The notes below the pieces were generated by a model. It did not search any database, was not told the DNA's origin, and saw only the letters and a list, made by a program, of their open reading frames with translations. Shown here piece after piece: positions 14,473 to 23,443 of a stretch of DNA of 33,836 nucleotides. Both the position numbers and the translations under genes were made by a program. This stretch comes from CAZXCQ01 sp964639275 (GTDB taxonomy: Bacteria; Desulfobacterota; DSM-4660; Desulfatiglandales; Desulfatiglandaceae): positions 1 to 33,836 of the forward strand of contig CAZXCQ010000027.1 of the NCBI GenBank assembly GCA_964639275.1. Direction: 5' to 3'. Within the stretch, counting starts at the first letter, position 1, and each line of letters opens with the position of its first letter.

Positions 14473-15750
14473 ATGGATACCTCGACTATAAACCAAAAAC
14501 ACAAAGACTACCTGTATCCTTGCATCGCCAATTATTATTCGACCCCCCTTCCCATCAAAAAGGGACAGGGGCTCTATGTCTACGACTGGGAAGGCAACAG
14601 GTATTTGGATTTTTTTGGTGGCATATTGACCATCAGCATCGGTCACTGCCAGCCAGAGATCATTAAAGAGGTAGATGATCAGATCCATACCCTGCAACAT
14701 ATATCAACCTTATATCCCACCTATCCCACGGTGGCATTGGCAGAGAAGCTGTCACAGATAACCCCAGGAAATTTAGAAAAATGTTTCTTTACGAATTCGG
14801 GAACAGAAGCAAACGAGACAGCTATCTTGACTGCCCAGCTTTTTACAGGAGTGAGAGAGATCGTTGCGCTCCGTCATAGCTACCATGGAAGATCTTTCTT
14901 GGCGATGACACTGACAGGTCATGCTGCCTGGAGGGTTGGCGGCAATCACATCTCTGGCATCACTCATGCAGCAAGTCCCTACTGTTTCCGTTGTTCGTTT
15001 GGCGCAACTTATCCGAATTGTGAGATTGAATGCGCAAAGGAAATTGATGAGCTCATAAAAACAACCACGTCCGGTAAGATAGCAGCGTTTATTGCCGAGC
15101 CAATCCAAGGGGTGGGAGGGTTTATTACCCCCCCGAAGGAGTATTTTGAGATAGCTGTTGAAATCATAAAGAAATATGGTGGGCTCTTTATCTCTGATGA
15201 GGTTCAAACCGGCTTTGGAAGGACAGGTGGGAAATGGTTTGGAATAGAGCACTGGGGAGTCAAACCCGATATAATGACCTTTGCCAAAGGCCTGGCAAAT
15301 GGGATTCCCATCGGGGCAACCATTGCGACACGGGAGGTGGCTGACAGCTTTCAAGGATCCTCCATCTCTACCTTTGGGGGAAATCCAGTCAGTGCCAGGG
15401 GGGGGTTGGCCACCCTCAAATACATTGAAGAGCACGATCTGATCAAACATGTTGAAACAGCAGGAGACCATCTCCAGGAGAGGCTACTGGAACTCAAAGA
15501 TAAATATCCGTTGATAGGGGATGTGAGGGGAAAGGGTTTAATGCTCGGAATAGAGCTAGTCAAAGAAAAGAAAGAGCCTGCTATCGATGAAATCCTTGCG
15601 CTCTTTGAAAATACGAAAAAGAGAGGACTTCTTATCGGGAGAGGCGGACTGCATGGAAATGTGGCGAGGGTCTCTCCGCCAATGACTGTTGATAGCTCGG
15701 CGATCGATGAAGCCATTAGGATTCTAGACAAATCCTTTGCGGAAATATAA
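14473..15750 (+). CDS. Class III aminotransferase, AGXT2-like (beta-alanine / 3-aminoisobutyrate type)
   Basis: 425 residues, PLP fold type I. Visible are the phosphate-binding SGTEAN (109-114), RHSYHGRS (134-141), Asp242 in SDEVQTGFGR and the PLP lysine Lys272 in FAKGLANG. A Cys-rich insert with Cys171, 174, 183 and 187 (CFRCSFGATYPNC...C) is typical of alanine-glyoxylate aminotransferase 2-like members, which also act on beta-alanine and 3-aminoisobutyrate. It should move an omega- or beta-amino group onto pyruvate, glyoxylate or 2-oxoglutarate; the precise substrate is not fixed by sequence. AAAGGAT lies about 8 bases before the ATG, 6 bases after the regulator gene. Confidence 0.88.
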   Translation: MDTSTINQKHKDYLYPCIANYYSTPLPIKKGQGLYVYDWEGNRYLDFFGGILTISIGHCQPEIIKEVDDQIHTLQHISTLYPTYPTVALAEKLSQITPGNLEKCFFTNSGTEANETAILTAQLFTGVREIVALRHSYHGRSFLAMTLTGHAAWRVGGNHISGITHAASPYCFRCSFGATYPNCEIECAKEIDELIKTTTSGKIAAFIAEPIQGVGGFITPPKEYFEIAVEIIKKYGGLFISDEVQTGFGRTGGKWFGIEHWGVKPDIMTFAKGLANGIPIGATIATREVADSFQGSSISTFGGNPVSARGGLATLKYIEEHDLIKHVETAGDHLQERLLELKDKYPLIGDVRGKGLMLGIELVKEKKEPAIDEILALFENTKKRGLLIGRGGLHGNVARVSPPMTVDSSAIDEAIRILDKSFAEI

Positions 15751-15908
15751 AGAGGCCCTGCCATGATACGAAATCCACAGTGGGTCCTTTTGCAAAAACC
15801 TATCAATACCGCTTTGTTGTGTTGTTTTTATGAAGCCATCAAAATGCGAACGAGAAGGTGAAGATGCCGTAATCTTTGTAGATGAATACTCAGCGAGAGG
15901 AGATCAAG

Positions 15909-16979
15909 ATGGATAGCAAGGTAAAAGGGTTGATGGAAGAGGCCTTGGTTGTCGACGGGCACAATCACATGATGATGGAAATTGCCAAGCGGAGAAACAG
16001 GGGGGATCGGGCTGTCTTTTCAAATTACTTGGCCCCCTTCCTGCGTGAGGCAGGGGTGAATGTGATCATGACCCAAGTCGGGGGTGATAATTGCAGTCTG
16101 ACCAATGACACGGACCTGTTGCTGTGGGGGTCGATCTCAATCCTCGATATGTTGTGGGAGGAAGCAGAAGAGAGTAGCGACACCATGGCAATATGTGTGG
16201 ACTGTAAAGAGATGGACGCCACCTTAGCCGAGGGCAAGATTGCTGTCTTAATGACGATGGAAGGTGCAAGGCCCTTGGAAGGCAAACCAGACCGCCAAAA
16301 CCTGGCCGTACTGAGGAGTTTTTATAGACAGGGTCTTCGGGCTCTTCAGCTTGTGGATAATGGCCGAAACCGACTCTGTGACGGCAAGGGTGAAGCCCGG
16401 ACCAAAGGTGGACTGACCAATTTTGGCGTCTCGGTGGTCAAGGAAATGAACCGTCTGGGAATGCTCATTGACCTCGCGCACATATCAGAACCGGGATCTC
16501 TGGAAGTGCTCGGGGTAAGCACGGACCCGGTCATTGATTCCCATTCCAATTGTCTGGCCGTTTGCGACCACCCGCGAAACCTGACCGATGAGCAAATAAA
16601 GGCAATCGCTCGTGGGGGTGGGGTGATCGGGTTGAGCTGTAACAGCGCAATGGTGAGCAAGGAAAATGAAAATCCCACCATCGAAGATCTGCTAAAACAT
16701 CTGGATCACGTTGTCGAACTGGTGGGGATCGATCATGTGGGTCTGGGTCCGGATCTCATAGAACCCCACAATATGCTGATGGCTGATGGCTGGTTAGAGG
16801 GGCTTTACTATGAGGTCAGGGAATTCCTATACCTTGAACGAATAAATGACCCAACAGGTATGCCTCTGTTTCTCTCACTGATCACGGAGGGCCTTATCAA
16901 GCGGGGCTTGAAAGATGAGGAGGCAAAGAAGGTCTTGGGGGGGAACTGGATCCGGGTGTATCGACAGGTGATCGGATAG
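15909..16979 (+). CDS. M19 (renal dipeptidase family) metallohydrolase, copy 1
   Basis: 356 residues from the ATG at 15909, chosen for AGAGGAG upstream; an in-frame ATG at 15882 lacks a site. TIM-barrel dipeptidase family. Metal-site residues visible are His18 and His20 in DGHNHMMME, Glu118 in TMEGARPL, His191 in DLAHIS, His212 in DSHSNC and Asp282 in GLGPDLIE. In typical M19 dipeptidases the first motif is HxD; here it is HxH, also in the second copy at 26145, so it is a conserved variant. Many M19 enzymes cleave dipeptides or D-amino-acid peptides. It forms a pair with the amidohydrolase at 17113. Confidence 0.85.
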   Translation: MDSKVKGLMEEALVVDGHNHMMMEIAKRRNRGDRAVFSNYLAPFLREAGVNVIMTQVGGDNCSLTNDTDLLLWGSISILDMLWEEAEESSDTMAICVDCKEMDATLAEGKIAVLMTMEGARPLEGKPDRQNLAVLRSFYRQGLRALQLVDNGRNRLCDGKGEARTKGGLTNFGVSVVKEMNRLGMLIDLAHISEPGSLEVLGVSTDPVIDSHSNCLAVCDHPRNLTDEQIKAIARGGGVIGLSCNSAMVSKENENPTIEDLLKHLDHVVELVGIDHVGLGPDLIEPHNMLMADGWLEGLYYEVREFLYLERINDPTGMPLFLSLITEGLIKRGLKDEEAKKVLGGNWIRVYRQVIG

Positions 16980-17112
16980 AAACGCTATTTGAGCGGTCTG
17001 GGTAGACCTCCATGTTGCATTGGATCTCGGCACCGGCCAAAGGGTATGCAGACAATTTACACATGGTCTAGGAACCGGGTTACTAAAGGCAGTAACTGAA
17101 AGGAGATACAGA

Positions 17113-18375
17113 ATGGGAACAATCGTAATCAAAGACACGACCTTGATTGACGGTACGGGTAATCCTCCCAATGAGCATTCAACGGTCGTGGTTGAAGACT
17201 CCAAGATAAGGGCTGTCGGTCCAAATGAGACAATTCAAATCCCCCAGGGTGAGGATGTTGAGATCATTGAGGCCGAGGGAAAAACCCTTATGCCTGGGCT
17301 CATTGACGGTCATCTTCACATGGGCATCATCGGTGAATCCACCGGGTTTTATTCCACGCCCATCTACAACAACAGTCTGGACCTTGCAATGAAGGCGGTC
17401 CCCTGTCTAAAGAGGACACTTGAAATGGGGTTTACGACTGTCAGAGATGGCGGATCCGGGTGGGATTGGATGGAGGTGGCCCTGAGCAATGCCATAAAGA
17501 GGGGGGACATACCGGGACCCCGTTATATCACTGCGGGATACCACTTGACTGTGACTGGCGGCCACGGCTATTTCCTTCCCCCGTGGCTCGCCCGCTTTGG
17601 ACCCACTGAGCAAACAGGCATGCACTGCGACGGGCCCGATCAATGGAGAAAGGCGGCCCGGCTAAACCTCTATAATGGAACAGATAACGTGAAGTTGGTT
17701 GCCAGCCGTGGCTTTCTCAGCTCAGGCCTGAGAGGGGATGCCCCCCCAACAGCGGCACAGGCCACAGTAGAGGAAATGAAGGCGGCCGTGGATGAGGCCC
17801 ACAAAGTGGGGAAAAAGGCCTTTGCCCATGCAAATGGGCATGATGCCATCAAGAAGGCCATAGAAGCGGGCGTGGACTCCATCGTCCATGGGTGGTACAT
17901 GTCCGAGGAATGCGCCGATATGATGGTGGAGAGAGGGGTGGTCTTAGAACCGACGACCCTATGTATCAAACTGGTAAGGGACCAGGGAAGGGGCGAGTTG
18001 CTCGATGCGATGGTAGACAAGGCCGCCGCATATTGGGAACTCAAAGAAAAAGAATTTGCCGTGATCCTTAGAAAAGGCATAACCATATCTTTTTCATCGG
18101 ATATGGGGTGTCCATATCTATATCATGGCGAAAATGCAATTGAATTGGCTTCGCTGGTTGAGTTGGGGATGACGCCCATGGAGGCCATTGTCTCGGCCAC
18201 AAAAACGGCGGCCAATACGATCGGACTTGGTGACCAGATCGGCACAATAGAAGAGGGGAAAATGGCAGATATCATCCTGATTAATGGAGATCCCCTTGGC
18301 AATATCGCCGTACTCCAGGAAGAGGCCAATATAGAGATGGTGATGCAAGAAGGAAAGATCATTATCACCAGATAG
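17113..18375 (+). CDS. Metal-dependent amidohydrolase (imidazolonepropionase / Xaa-Pro dipeptidase-like)
   Basis: 420 residues from the ATG at 17113, preceded by AAAGGAG. Amidohydrolase superfamily, two-metal type: His67 and His69 in LIDGHLHMG, Lys194 in NVKLVAS (likely the carbamylated bridging lysine), His239 in FAHANGH, His259 in IVHGW and Asp330 in SSDMG. The N- and C-terminal beta segments form the usual composite sandwich (TLIDGTG at the start, ADIILINGDPL near the end). No signal peptide, so cytoplasmic. Relatives hydrolyse Xaa-Pro peptides, organophosphates or cyclic amides. A truncated second copy lies at 27327-27919, about 10 kb away. Confidence 0.88.
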   Translation: MGTIVIKDTTLIDGTGNPPNEHSTVVVEDSKIRAVGPNETIQIPQGEDVEIIEAEGKTLMPGLIDGHLHMGIIGESTGFYSTPIYNNSLDLAMKAVPCLKRTLEMGFTTVRDGGSGWDWMEVALSNAIKRGDIPGPRYITAGYHLTVTGGHGYFLPPWLARFGPTEQTGMHCDGPDQWRKAARLNLYNGTDNVKLVASRGFLSSGLRGDAPPTAAQATVEEMKAAVDEAHKVGKKAFAHANGHDAIKKAIEAGVDSIVHGWYMSEECADMMVERGVVLEPTTLCIKLVRDQGRGELLDAMVDKAAAYWELKEKEFAVILRKGITISFSSDMGCPYLYHGENAIELASLVELGMTPMEAIVSATKTAANTIGLGDQIGTIEEGKMADIILINGDPLGNIAVLQEEANIEMVMQEGKIIITR

Positions 18376-18646
18376 CGGTCAGCAATAGAATTGGTTCAAA
18401 GGCGATTCAAGACGGTTTGACATTAGAAGCGATTCGACGTTAAGGCCGTTTGCCAAGATGTTGTGGGTGGGACTTTTTTGGGGCTCAAGAAGGGAGGTTG
18501 GCCTTGGTTGGTTTGGAAAATCTTGGAAAGATGCGAAGGGAGGTGATACCCACCCGGTAGGATCAGTGGTCTAAGAGAAACAGGTTTAGACCCGTCATAA
18601 CACAAACTCTCAAACAGTTTAGACATCTTGAAAGGAGGAAACAGAG

Positions 18647-20251
18647 ATGAGGTCAATGGTTGAGCGAATCGGCGTAATTGGTGCAGTGTTGCTATTGGTC
18701 ATGGGAGCTGTGGTAGGCCAAGCTGATGCCGCCCAGGAATTGGCGAAAGATCAGGTGGCGGTCTATGGACTCACCACAGGTGACATCGGTACCATTGATC
18801 CACACGGGGGATTGTTAGTCCAGGATCGGTTTCTCTTTCCCCACATATACAGTGGATTGGTCCGCTATCCCATCGGGAACTGTAATGCCGGATATTTTGA
18901 GCCGGATCTTGCCACAAAATGGGAGGTCTCGGATGATAAGTTGACGTGGACTTTCTATCTCAGAAAAGGGGTACAATTTCATTGGGGATACGGGGAGTTT
19001 ACCTCGGCAGATGTGGTGTATTCTTATGAGCGGGCCAAGAACGGCAAGACCTCCGCACACCGCAGTGCTTATGGCAACTTCAAAGAAATAAAGGCAGTTG
19101 ACAAATATACCGTACAAATCATCACCGCCAAACCAGACCCCTTTCTTCTCGACAAGGTGGCCAACTTTCTGGGGGGATTTATTGTATGCAAAAAGGCCCT
19201 CGAAAAGGCGGGGGCTTTTAACCGGGGGATAAGCCCCAGCAGGGATGAGGCCGTGGGGACGGGCAAATTCAAGTTCTTTGAATATAAGCCCAAAGATAGC
19301 ATTATCCTTGTAAGAAACGACGATTACTGGGAGGGGAAGCTCATCATAGAAAAGCTGGTCGGGAAATATATAGCGAGTGATGGCGCACGGGAAATTGCCC
19401 TCCTTGATGGCGAAATCGCAGCAACCATTGGGCAGCATGATTTCAAATGGCTCCAACATGTGATGAAAAAGGGAATCATACTGGAACGGATGGGACCCAT
19501 AGACCTGAAGGCGATGTATCTCAATCTAAAGATGAAGCCCTTTAACAATAAGAAAGTGAGACAAGCCTTTGCATACGCAACAGGTCAACAGGCAATCATT
19601 GATATGCAAGGAAAGCCTATTTCAGGAGTCTGTACTTCTCCTGTTCCTTCGGGCACCTATGGCCATATTGATGCCGGGTGGGAGAATTACAAGCGAGATC
19701 CCGAGAAGGCCAAGAATTTGATGGCTGAAGCCGGTTACCCAAACGGGTTTACTATCAAGTTGTTTATGTCAACGGGATGGTGGTACTTGGATAAGATGGT
19801 CGTTTATCAGGCCCTATGCAAAGAGGTGGGAATCAATCTCGATATGACCCTTGTAGACCACAGCGCGTACAAGACCAAGATCATGGAGGGTCTAAACCCC
19901 CTGGTCATCTGGGGGATGAGGTTACCATTGGCAACCACCTGGCTGCGTGACCTGTATAGTTCCCAGTCCATGATAGGGACCCCCACCGCCGCTCACAATT
20001 TTATGTATTACTCCAACCCTGAAGTTGACAGGTTGATAGAAGTGGCGGAGACGACCTTTGACGAAAAGGAACGATTAGATGCCCTGGCAAAGGCCCAGCG
20101 AATCATCGTAGAAGATCTTCCTGCCGTTCCCAGCGTAGAAACCTATACACCGATGGTAAGAAATCCCTGGTTTGATCTGGGCTACGAGCCAAAAAATAAC
20201 TTTATCTGGGCCTACCAGATCGGCATGAATACTAAAATACTAAAACATTAG
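18647..20251 (+). CDS. Peptide-type ABC transporter substrate-binding protein (SBP family 5)
   Basis: 534 residues. A signal peptide (core GVIGAVLLLVMGAVVG, likely cleavage after ADA) is followed by a family 5 periplasmic binding protein. Recognisable are GDIGTIDPHG at the mature N-terminus, LATKWEVSDDKLTWTFYLRK, a region like YLNLKMKPFNNKKVRQAFAY (about 285-304) and PEKAKNLMAEAGYPNGF. No lipobox is evident. It presumably captures a peptide, opine or similar amide for the permeases that follow after a 296-base gap containing a hairpin. A strong AAAGGAGG site precedes the ATG. Ligand identity cannot be read from sequence. Confidence 0.92.
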   Translation: MRSMVERIGVIGAVLLLVMGAVVGQADAAQELAKDQVAVYGLTTGDIGTIDPHGGLLVQDRFLFPHIYSGLVRYPIGNCNAGYFEPDLATKWEVSDDKLTWTFYLRKGVQFHWGYGEFTSADVVYSYERAKNGKTSAHRSAYGNFKEIKAVDKYTVQIITAKPDPFLLDKVANFLGGFIVCKKALEKAGAFNRGISPSRDEAVGTGKFKFFEYKPKDSIILVRNDDYWEGKLIIEKLVGKYIASDGAREIALLDGEIAATIGQHDFKWLQHVMKKGIILERMGPIDLKAMYLNLKMKPFNNKKVRQAFAYATGQQAIIDMQGKPISGVCTSPVPSGTYGHIDAGWENYKRDPEKAKNLMAEAGYPNGFTIKLFMSTGWWYLDKMVVYQALCKEVGINLDMTLVDHSAYKTKIMEGLNPLVIWGMRLPLATTWLRDLYSSQSMIGTPTAAHNFMYYSNPEVDRLIEVAETTFDEKERLDALAKAQRIIVEDLPAVPSVETYTPMVRNPWFDLGYEPKNNFIWAYQIGMNTKILKH

Positions 20252-20294
20252 AGATTTGCCTGTTTCTCCAGGCGAGTGTAAGAAACAAATCGGT

Positions 20295-20360
20295 AGGGAA
20301 GGAGACTGGATTATGGAATCTATCACAGATTCTGTTGGCTTTCATCGGGTCTCCTTCCCT
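20295..20360 (+). other. Large inverted repeat between the binding-protein and permease genes
   Basis: AGGGAAGGAGAC (20295-20306) is the exact complement of GTCTCCTTCCCT (20349-20360). The 42-base interval holds a nested hairpin, GAATCT (20316-20321) with AGATTC (20327-20332). There is no T-run. In RNA this would form a long stem with an inner stem-loop, 44 bases after the binding-protein stop. It probably protects the upstream mRNA or lowers read-through into the permease genes; a DNA cruciform or small-element origin is also possible. Confidence 0.65.
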
Positions 20361-20547
20361 GGCAGCACGCAAGAGAAGCGGTTCGGTTCCTATATCTTTT
20401 TATGACTCAATCTGTATCACAATCGAACCATCAACGAATAAAGGGGCTTCCATTTTAACCCCCCGCCCAGATCTCATCTAAGTTAAGGGGATTGACGCTT
20501 CCCAATGTCACCCGGTTCGTCTTAGTGATAAAATAGAGGAGAGAAAC

Positions 20548-21486
20548 GTGAGCGCCTATTTAGTGCGAGCCCTTATCAGGGCATTTTTTACGATGTTCAT
20601 CGTCATGACGATCGTTTTCGTCTTGCTGCGATCCGGGCCCATAGATCCTGCACACTTTATCCTGGGTGACTACGCAACGGCAGAGGCCCTGGCAAACCTC
20701 AGAAACCAAATGTTACTCGATAGACCCATTTATGTTCAATATTTTCATTTCATTACTCGTATGATCCATGGGGACTTGGGGCGATCGTTTATCAATAAAC
20801 AGAGCGTTTTGTCACAGCTGGTGGCGGTCTTGCCCCACACCATTGAACTCGTCTTATCTGGTGTCTTGCTGGGTATTCTGTTGGGTGTGCCTCCGGGGGT
20901 AATCGCAGCACTTAGACCAAACAGTATTTCTGACCACCTGATAAGGTTGGTAACACTGGTTGGGATATCGGTGCCCATATTCGTGTCGGGGATATTTCTG
21001 ATATCACTATTCTCTCTGACATTAGGCTGGCTTCCGGTGATGGAACCAGTTGATGGCGGACTAAAAGGCCGGATTCTCACCTTGATACTTCCGGCCTTTA
21101 GCTGCGGAATTTGGATGCTGGCCAGTATTGCTCGACTCACCAGGGCTTCGCTACTCGATGTACTAAAGAAGGATTATGTTATTACGGCACGCTCAAAAGG
21201 CCTTCGGGAGACCGTAGTCATACTAAAACACGCCTTGAGAAATGCGATTCTGCCTCTGGTCACTTTTCTCGGGATCTACATAAACATACTGCTTGGGAGT
21301 GCGGTTCTCGTTGAAGTGGTATTTACCAGACCAGGTGTAGGTCGCCTGATCGTCGAAAGCATCATATCGGGTGATTTCGCCATGGTCCAGGTTATCATTA
21401 TGCTTTACGCAGGAGCCGTCGTTATCGTGAACCTTTTGGTGGACTTTGGGTATTCTTTTGTGGACCCACGGATAGTTTACAAATAG
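20548..21486 (+). CDS. dppB: Dipeptide-type ABC transporter permease, DppB-like
   Basis: 312 residues with six membrane segments. The N-terminus VRALIRAFFTMFIVMTIVFV is the typical first helix, and YFHFITRMIHGDLGRSF follows. The ATPase-docking EAA-type loop is ITARSKGLRETVVILKHALR (about 212-231). The C-terminus ends VDFGYSFVDPRIVYK as in DppB/OppB. GTG start at 20548 with GAGGAG upstream. It pairs with the DppC-like gene at 21573. Confidence 0.9.
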   Translation: MSAYLVRALIRAFFTMFIVMTIVFVLLRSGPIDPAHFILGDYATAEALANLRNQMLLDRPIYVQYFHFITRMIHGDLGRSFINKQSVLSQLVAVLPHTIELVLSGVLLGILLGVPPGVIAALRPNSISDHLIRLVTLVGISVPIFVSGIFLISLFSLTLGWLPVMEPVDGGLKGRILTLILPAFSCGIWMLASIARLTRASLLDVLKKDYVITARSKGLRETVVILKHALRNAILPLVTFLGIYINILLGSAVLVEVVFTRPGVGRLIVESIISGDFAMVQVIIMLYAGAVVIVNLLVDFGYSFVDPRIVYK

Positions 21487-21572
21487 GGCTCAGTTTGCCG
21501 ACCGACTACCCAGGAGCCATAACCCTTTTTGGAGTGGATTTAGTGTGAGGGCACTGCCTCCAAGAGCTTTCG

Positions 21573-22403
21573 ATGAAGCTGAATTTTCTCTATTTTAAAC
21601 GCAACCTATCGATGTTTGTAGGGATTGCAATGTTCATCATCGTGGTGGGCGTTTCGGTTTTCGCACCCCTTATTGCACCCTACGATCCACTTAAGATCAA
21701 TGTAACCAAAAGACTGGAACCTATGAACAAAGAGCATATTCTGGGAACGGATTTCTGGGGAAGGGATTTGTTCTCGCGGATCATCTATGGGGGCAGGGTC
21801 TCTCTGACCATTGGAATTTCTTCCATTGCCATGAGTATGTTTTTTGGTGTCTTGTTCGGTGTTGTGGCCGGGTATTATTCAGAGAGCCTATTTGCGAGTT
21901 TTATCGTGTGGATTACAGACATTACCATGTCCTTCCCCACGGTGATCCTGGGGGCCATGATCGGGATCACGTTTGGTCCCGGCCTGTTCAATACCATTAT
22001 TGCCATTGCAGTGGCGTTTTTTCCAAGATTCATCAGGCTCGCACGGGGAAATACCCTCTCCGTCAAGGAGGAAGTCTACATTACGGCAGGCAGAAGTATC
22101 GGAATGTCCGATTTTCGGCTTCTTTTCATCCATCTGATCCCTAACATTATTTCACCCGTTGTTGTGATGGCGGTCATTTGGATGAGCAATGCCATTACCC
22201 TTGAAGTCGCTTTGAGCTTCTTGGGCTTGGGTGTACCGCCGCCAACCCCCAGCTGGGGGACCATCCTTCAGGATAATTTAAGGGTCTTCAGGATGCTGCC
22301 CACGGCAATTATATGGCCTTGTGTTGCCTTGGCATGGACAGTACAGTCCCTCAACCTGATCGGTGATCGATTTCGAGATGTTTTGGATCCAAAGATGAGG
22401 TAA
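21573..22403 (+). CDS. dppC: Dipeptide-type ABC transporter permease, DppC-like
   Basis: 276 residues with six membrane segments. Family signatures are the LGTDFWGRDLFSRIIYGGR turn (about 57-75), the coupling loop VYITAGRSIGMSDFRLLFIH (about 169-188) and LSFLGLGVPPPTPSWGTIL near 215-233, followed by LIGDRFRDVLDPKMR at the C-terminus. The ribosome site is weak (AAGAG). It ends 16 bases before the first ATPase gene. Confidence 0.92.
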   Translation: MKLNFLYFKRNLSMFVGIAMFIIVVGVSVFAPLIAPYDPLKINVTKRLEPMNKEHILGTDFWGRDLFSRIIYGGRVSLTIGISSIAMSMFFGVLFGVVAGYYSESLFASFIVWITDITMSFPTVILGAMIGITFGPGLFNTIIAIAVAFFPRFIRLARGNTLSVKEEVYITAGRSIGMSDFRLLFIHLIPNIISPVVVMAVIWMSNAITLEVALSFLGLGVPPPTPSWGTILQDNLRVFRMLPTAIIWPCVALAWTVQSLNLIGDRFRDVLDPKMR

Positions 22404-22419
22404 ATTTAGAGCGAAAGAA

Positions 22420-23418
22420 ATGGGCATTTTAGGTAATGAGAACGCAAACAGTCACTTGCTAAGGGTTGACAATTTAAAGACCTATTTTTACACCGACGAC
22501 GGTATAGCCAAGGCCGTGGATGGGGTGAGCTTTTCTATTGAAAAAGGAGAGACCTTAGGTATCGTCGGAGAGTCGGGGTGTGGAAAGAGCGTAACCGCTC
22601 GTTCGATCATGCGACTCATCCCACAGCCTCCGGGTAGAATAGAATCGGGTGAGATTCTCTTTGAGGGCAAAGATATCCTGACCTTATCCCAAGATGAAAT
22701 GAGGAAGACAAGGGGGGATAAGATCTCGATGATATTTCAAGATCCCATGACTTCTTTGAATCCCGTGTTCAAAATCGGAAAGCAAATTGCAGAAGCCATT
22801 ACCCTTCACCAGGGCCTCAACAAGAAGGAGGCCATGGAAAAGTCAATCGAAATGCTCCAGATGGTCAAAATCCCATCCCCAAGAGAACGGGCCTCCGAGT
22901 ATCCGCATCAGTTGAGTGGGGGGATGCGCCAGCGGGTAATGATCGCCATGGCCCTATCCTGCCGGCCACGACTGATGATCGCCGATGAGCCAACGACAGC
23001 GCTGGACGTGACTATCCAGGCTCAAATTCTCGATCTGATGCATAATCTCAAAGAAGAAACAAAAGCCGCCATCATTCTTATTACTCATAACATGGGAATC
23101 GTTGCCGAAACGGCTCAAAACGTTATCGTCATGTATGCTGGCAAGGTCATGGAATACGCGCCCGTAGAGGACCTTTTTGATAATCCATTTCATCCCTATA
23201 CACAGAGCCTTTTAAAATCGATTCCCCGACCCGATCTTGTTCAGAAAAGGAAGAAGCTCCACGTGATACCCGGTATTGTACCGAACCTCGTAAACCTTCC
23301 TGTGGGATGTAAGCTCAACAACCGCTGCGAAAAGGCCTTTTCACAATGCTTTGAAGAAGAACCAGAGCTCTTTGATCCCCATGCCGGTCACCTGGTTCGC
23401 TGCTGGCTCTATCAATAG
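22420..23418 (+). CDS. dppD: Dipeptide-type ABC transporter ATPase, DppD-like
   Basis: 332 residues. Walker A GESGCGKS (about 49-56), signature LSGGMRQRVMIAMAL, Walker B LMIADEPTTALDV and switch His in ITHNM are complete. The C-terminal oligopeptide-transporter extension contains NPFHPYTQSLL and the Cys-containing segment GCKLNNRCEKAFSQC, which in relatives can hold an iron-sulphur cluster. It works with the DppF-like ATPase. Confidence 0.92.
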   Translation: MGILGNENANSHLLRVDNLKTYFYTDDGIAKAVDGVSFSIEKGETLGIVGESGCGKSVTARSIMRLIPQPPGRIESGEILFEGKDILTLSQDEMRKTRGDKISMIFQDPMTSLNPVFKIGKQIAEAITLHQGLNKKEAMEKSIEMLQMVKIPSPRERASEYPHQLSGGMRQRVMIAMALSCRPRLMIADEPTTALDVTIQAQILDLMHNLKEETKAAIILITHNMGIVAETAQNVIVMYAGKVMEYAPVEDLFDNPFHPYTQSLLKSIPRPDLVQKRKKLHVIPGIVPNLVNLPVGCKLNNRCEKAFSQCFEEEPELFDPHAGHLVRCWLYQ

Positions 23419-23443
23419 CGAAAAACAACGAGAGGAATCCAAG

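Noticed and set aside
18376..18646. Riboswitch or structured leader before the peptide-binding-protein gene
   Set aside because: Only a long-range GGGTGGG/CCCACCC complementarity is visible; no known riboswitch core or terminator is recognisable.
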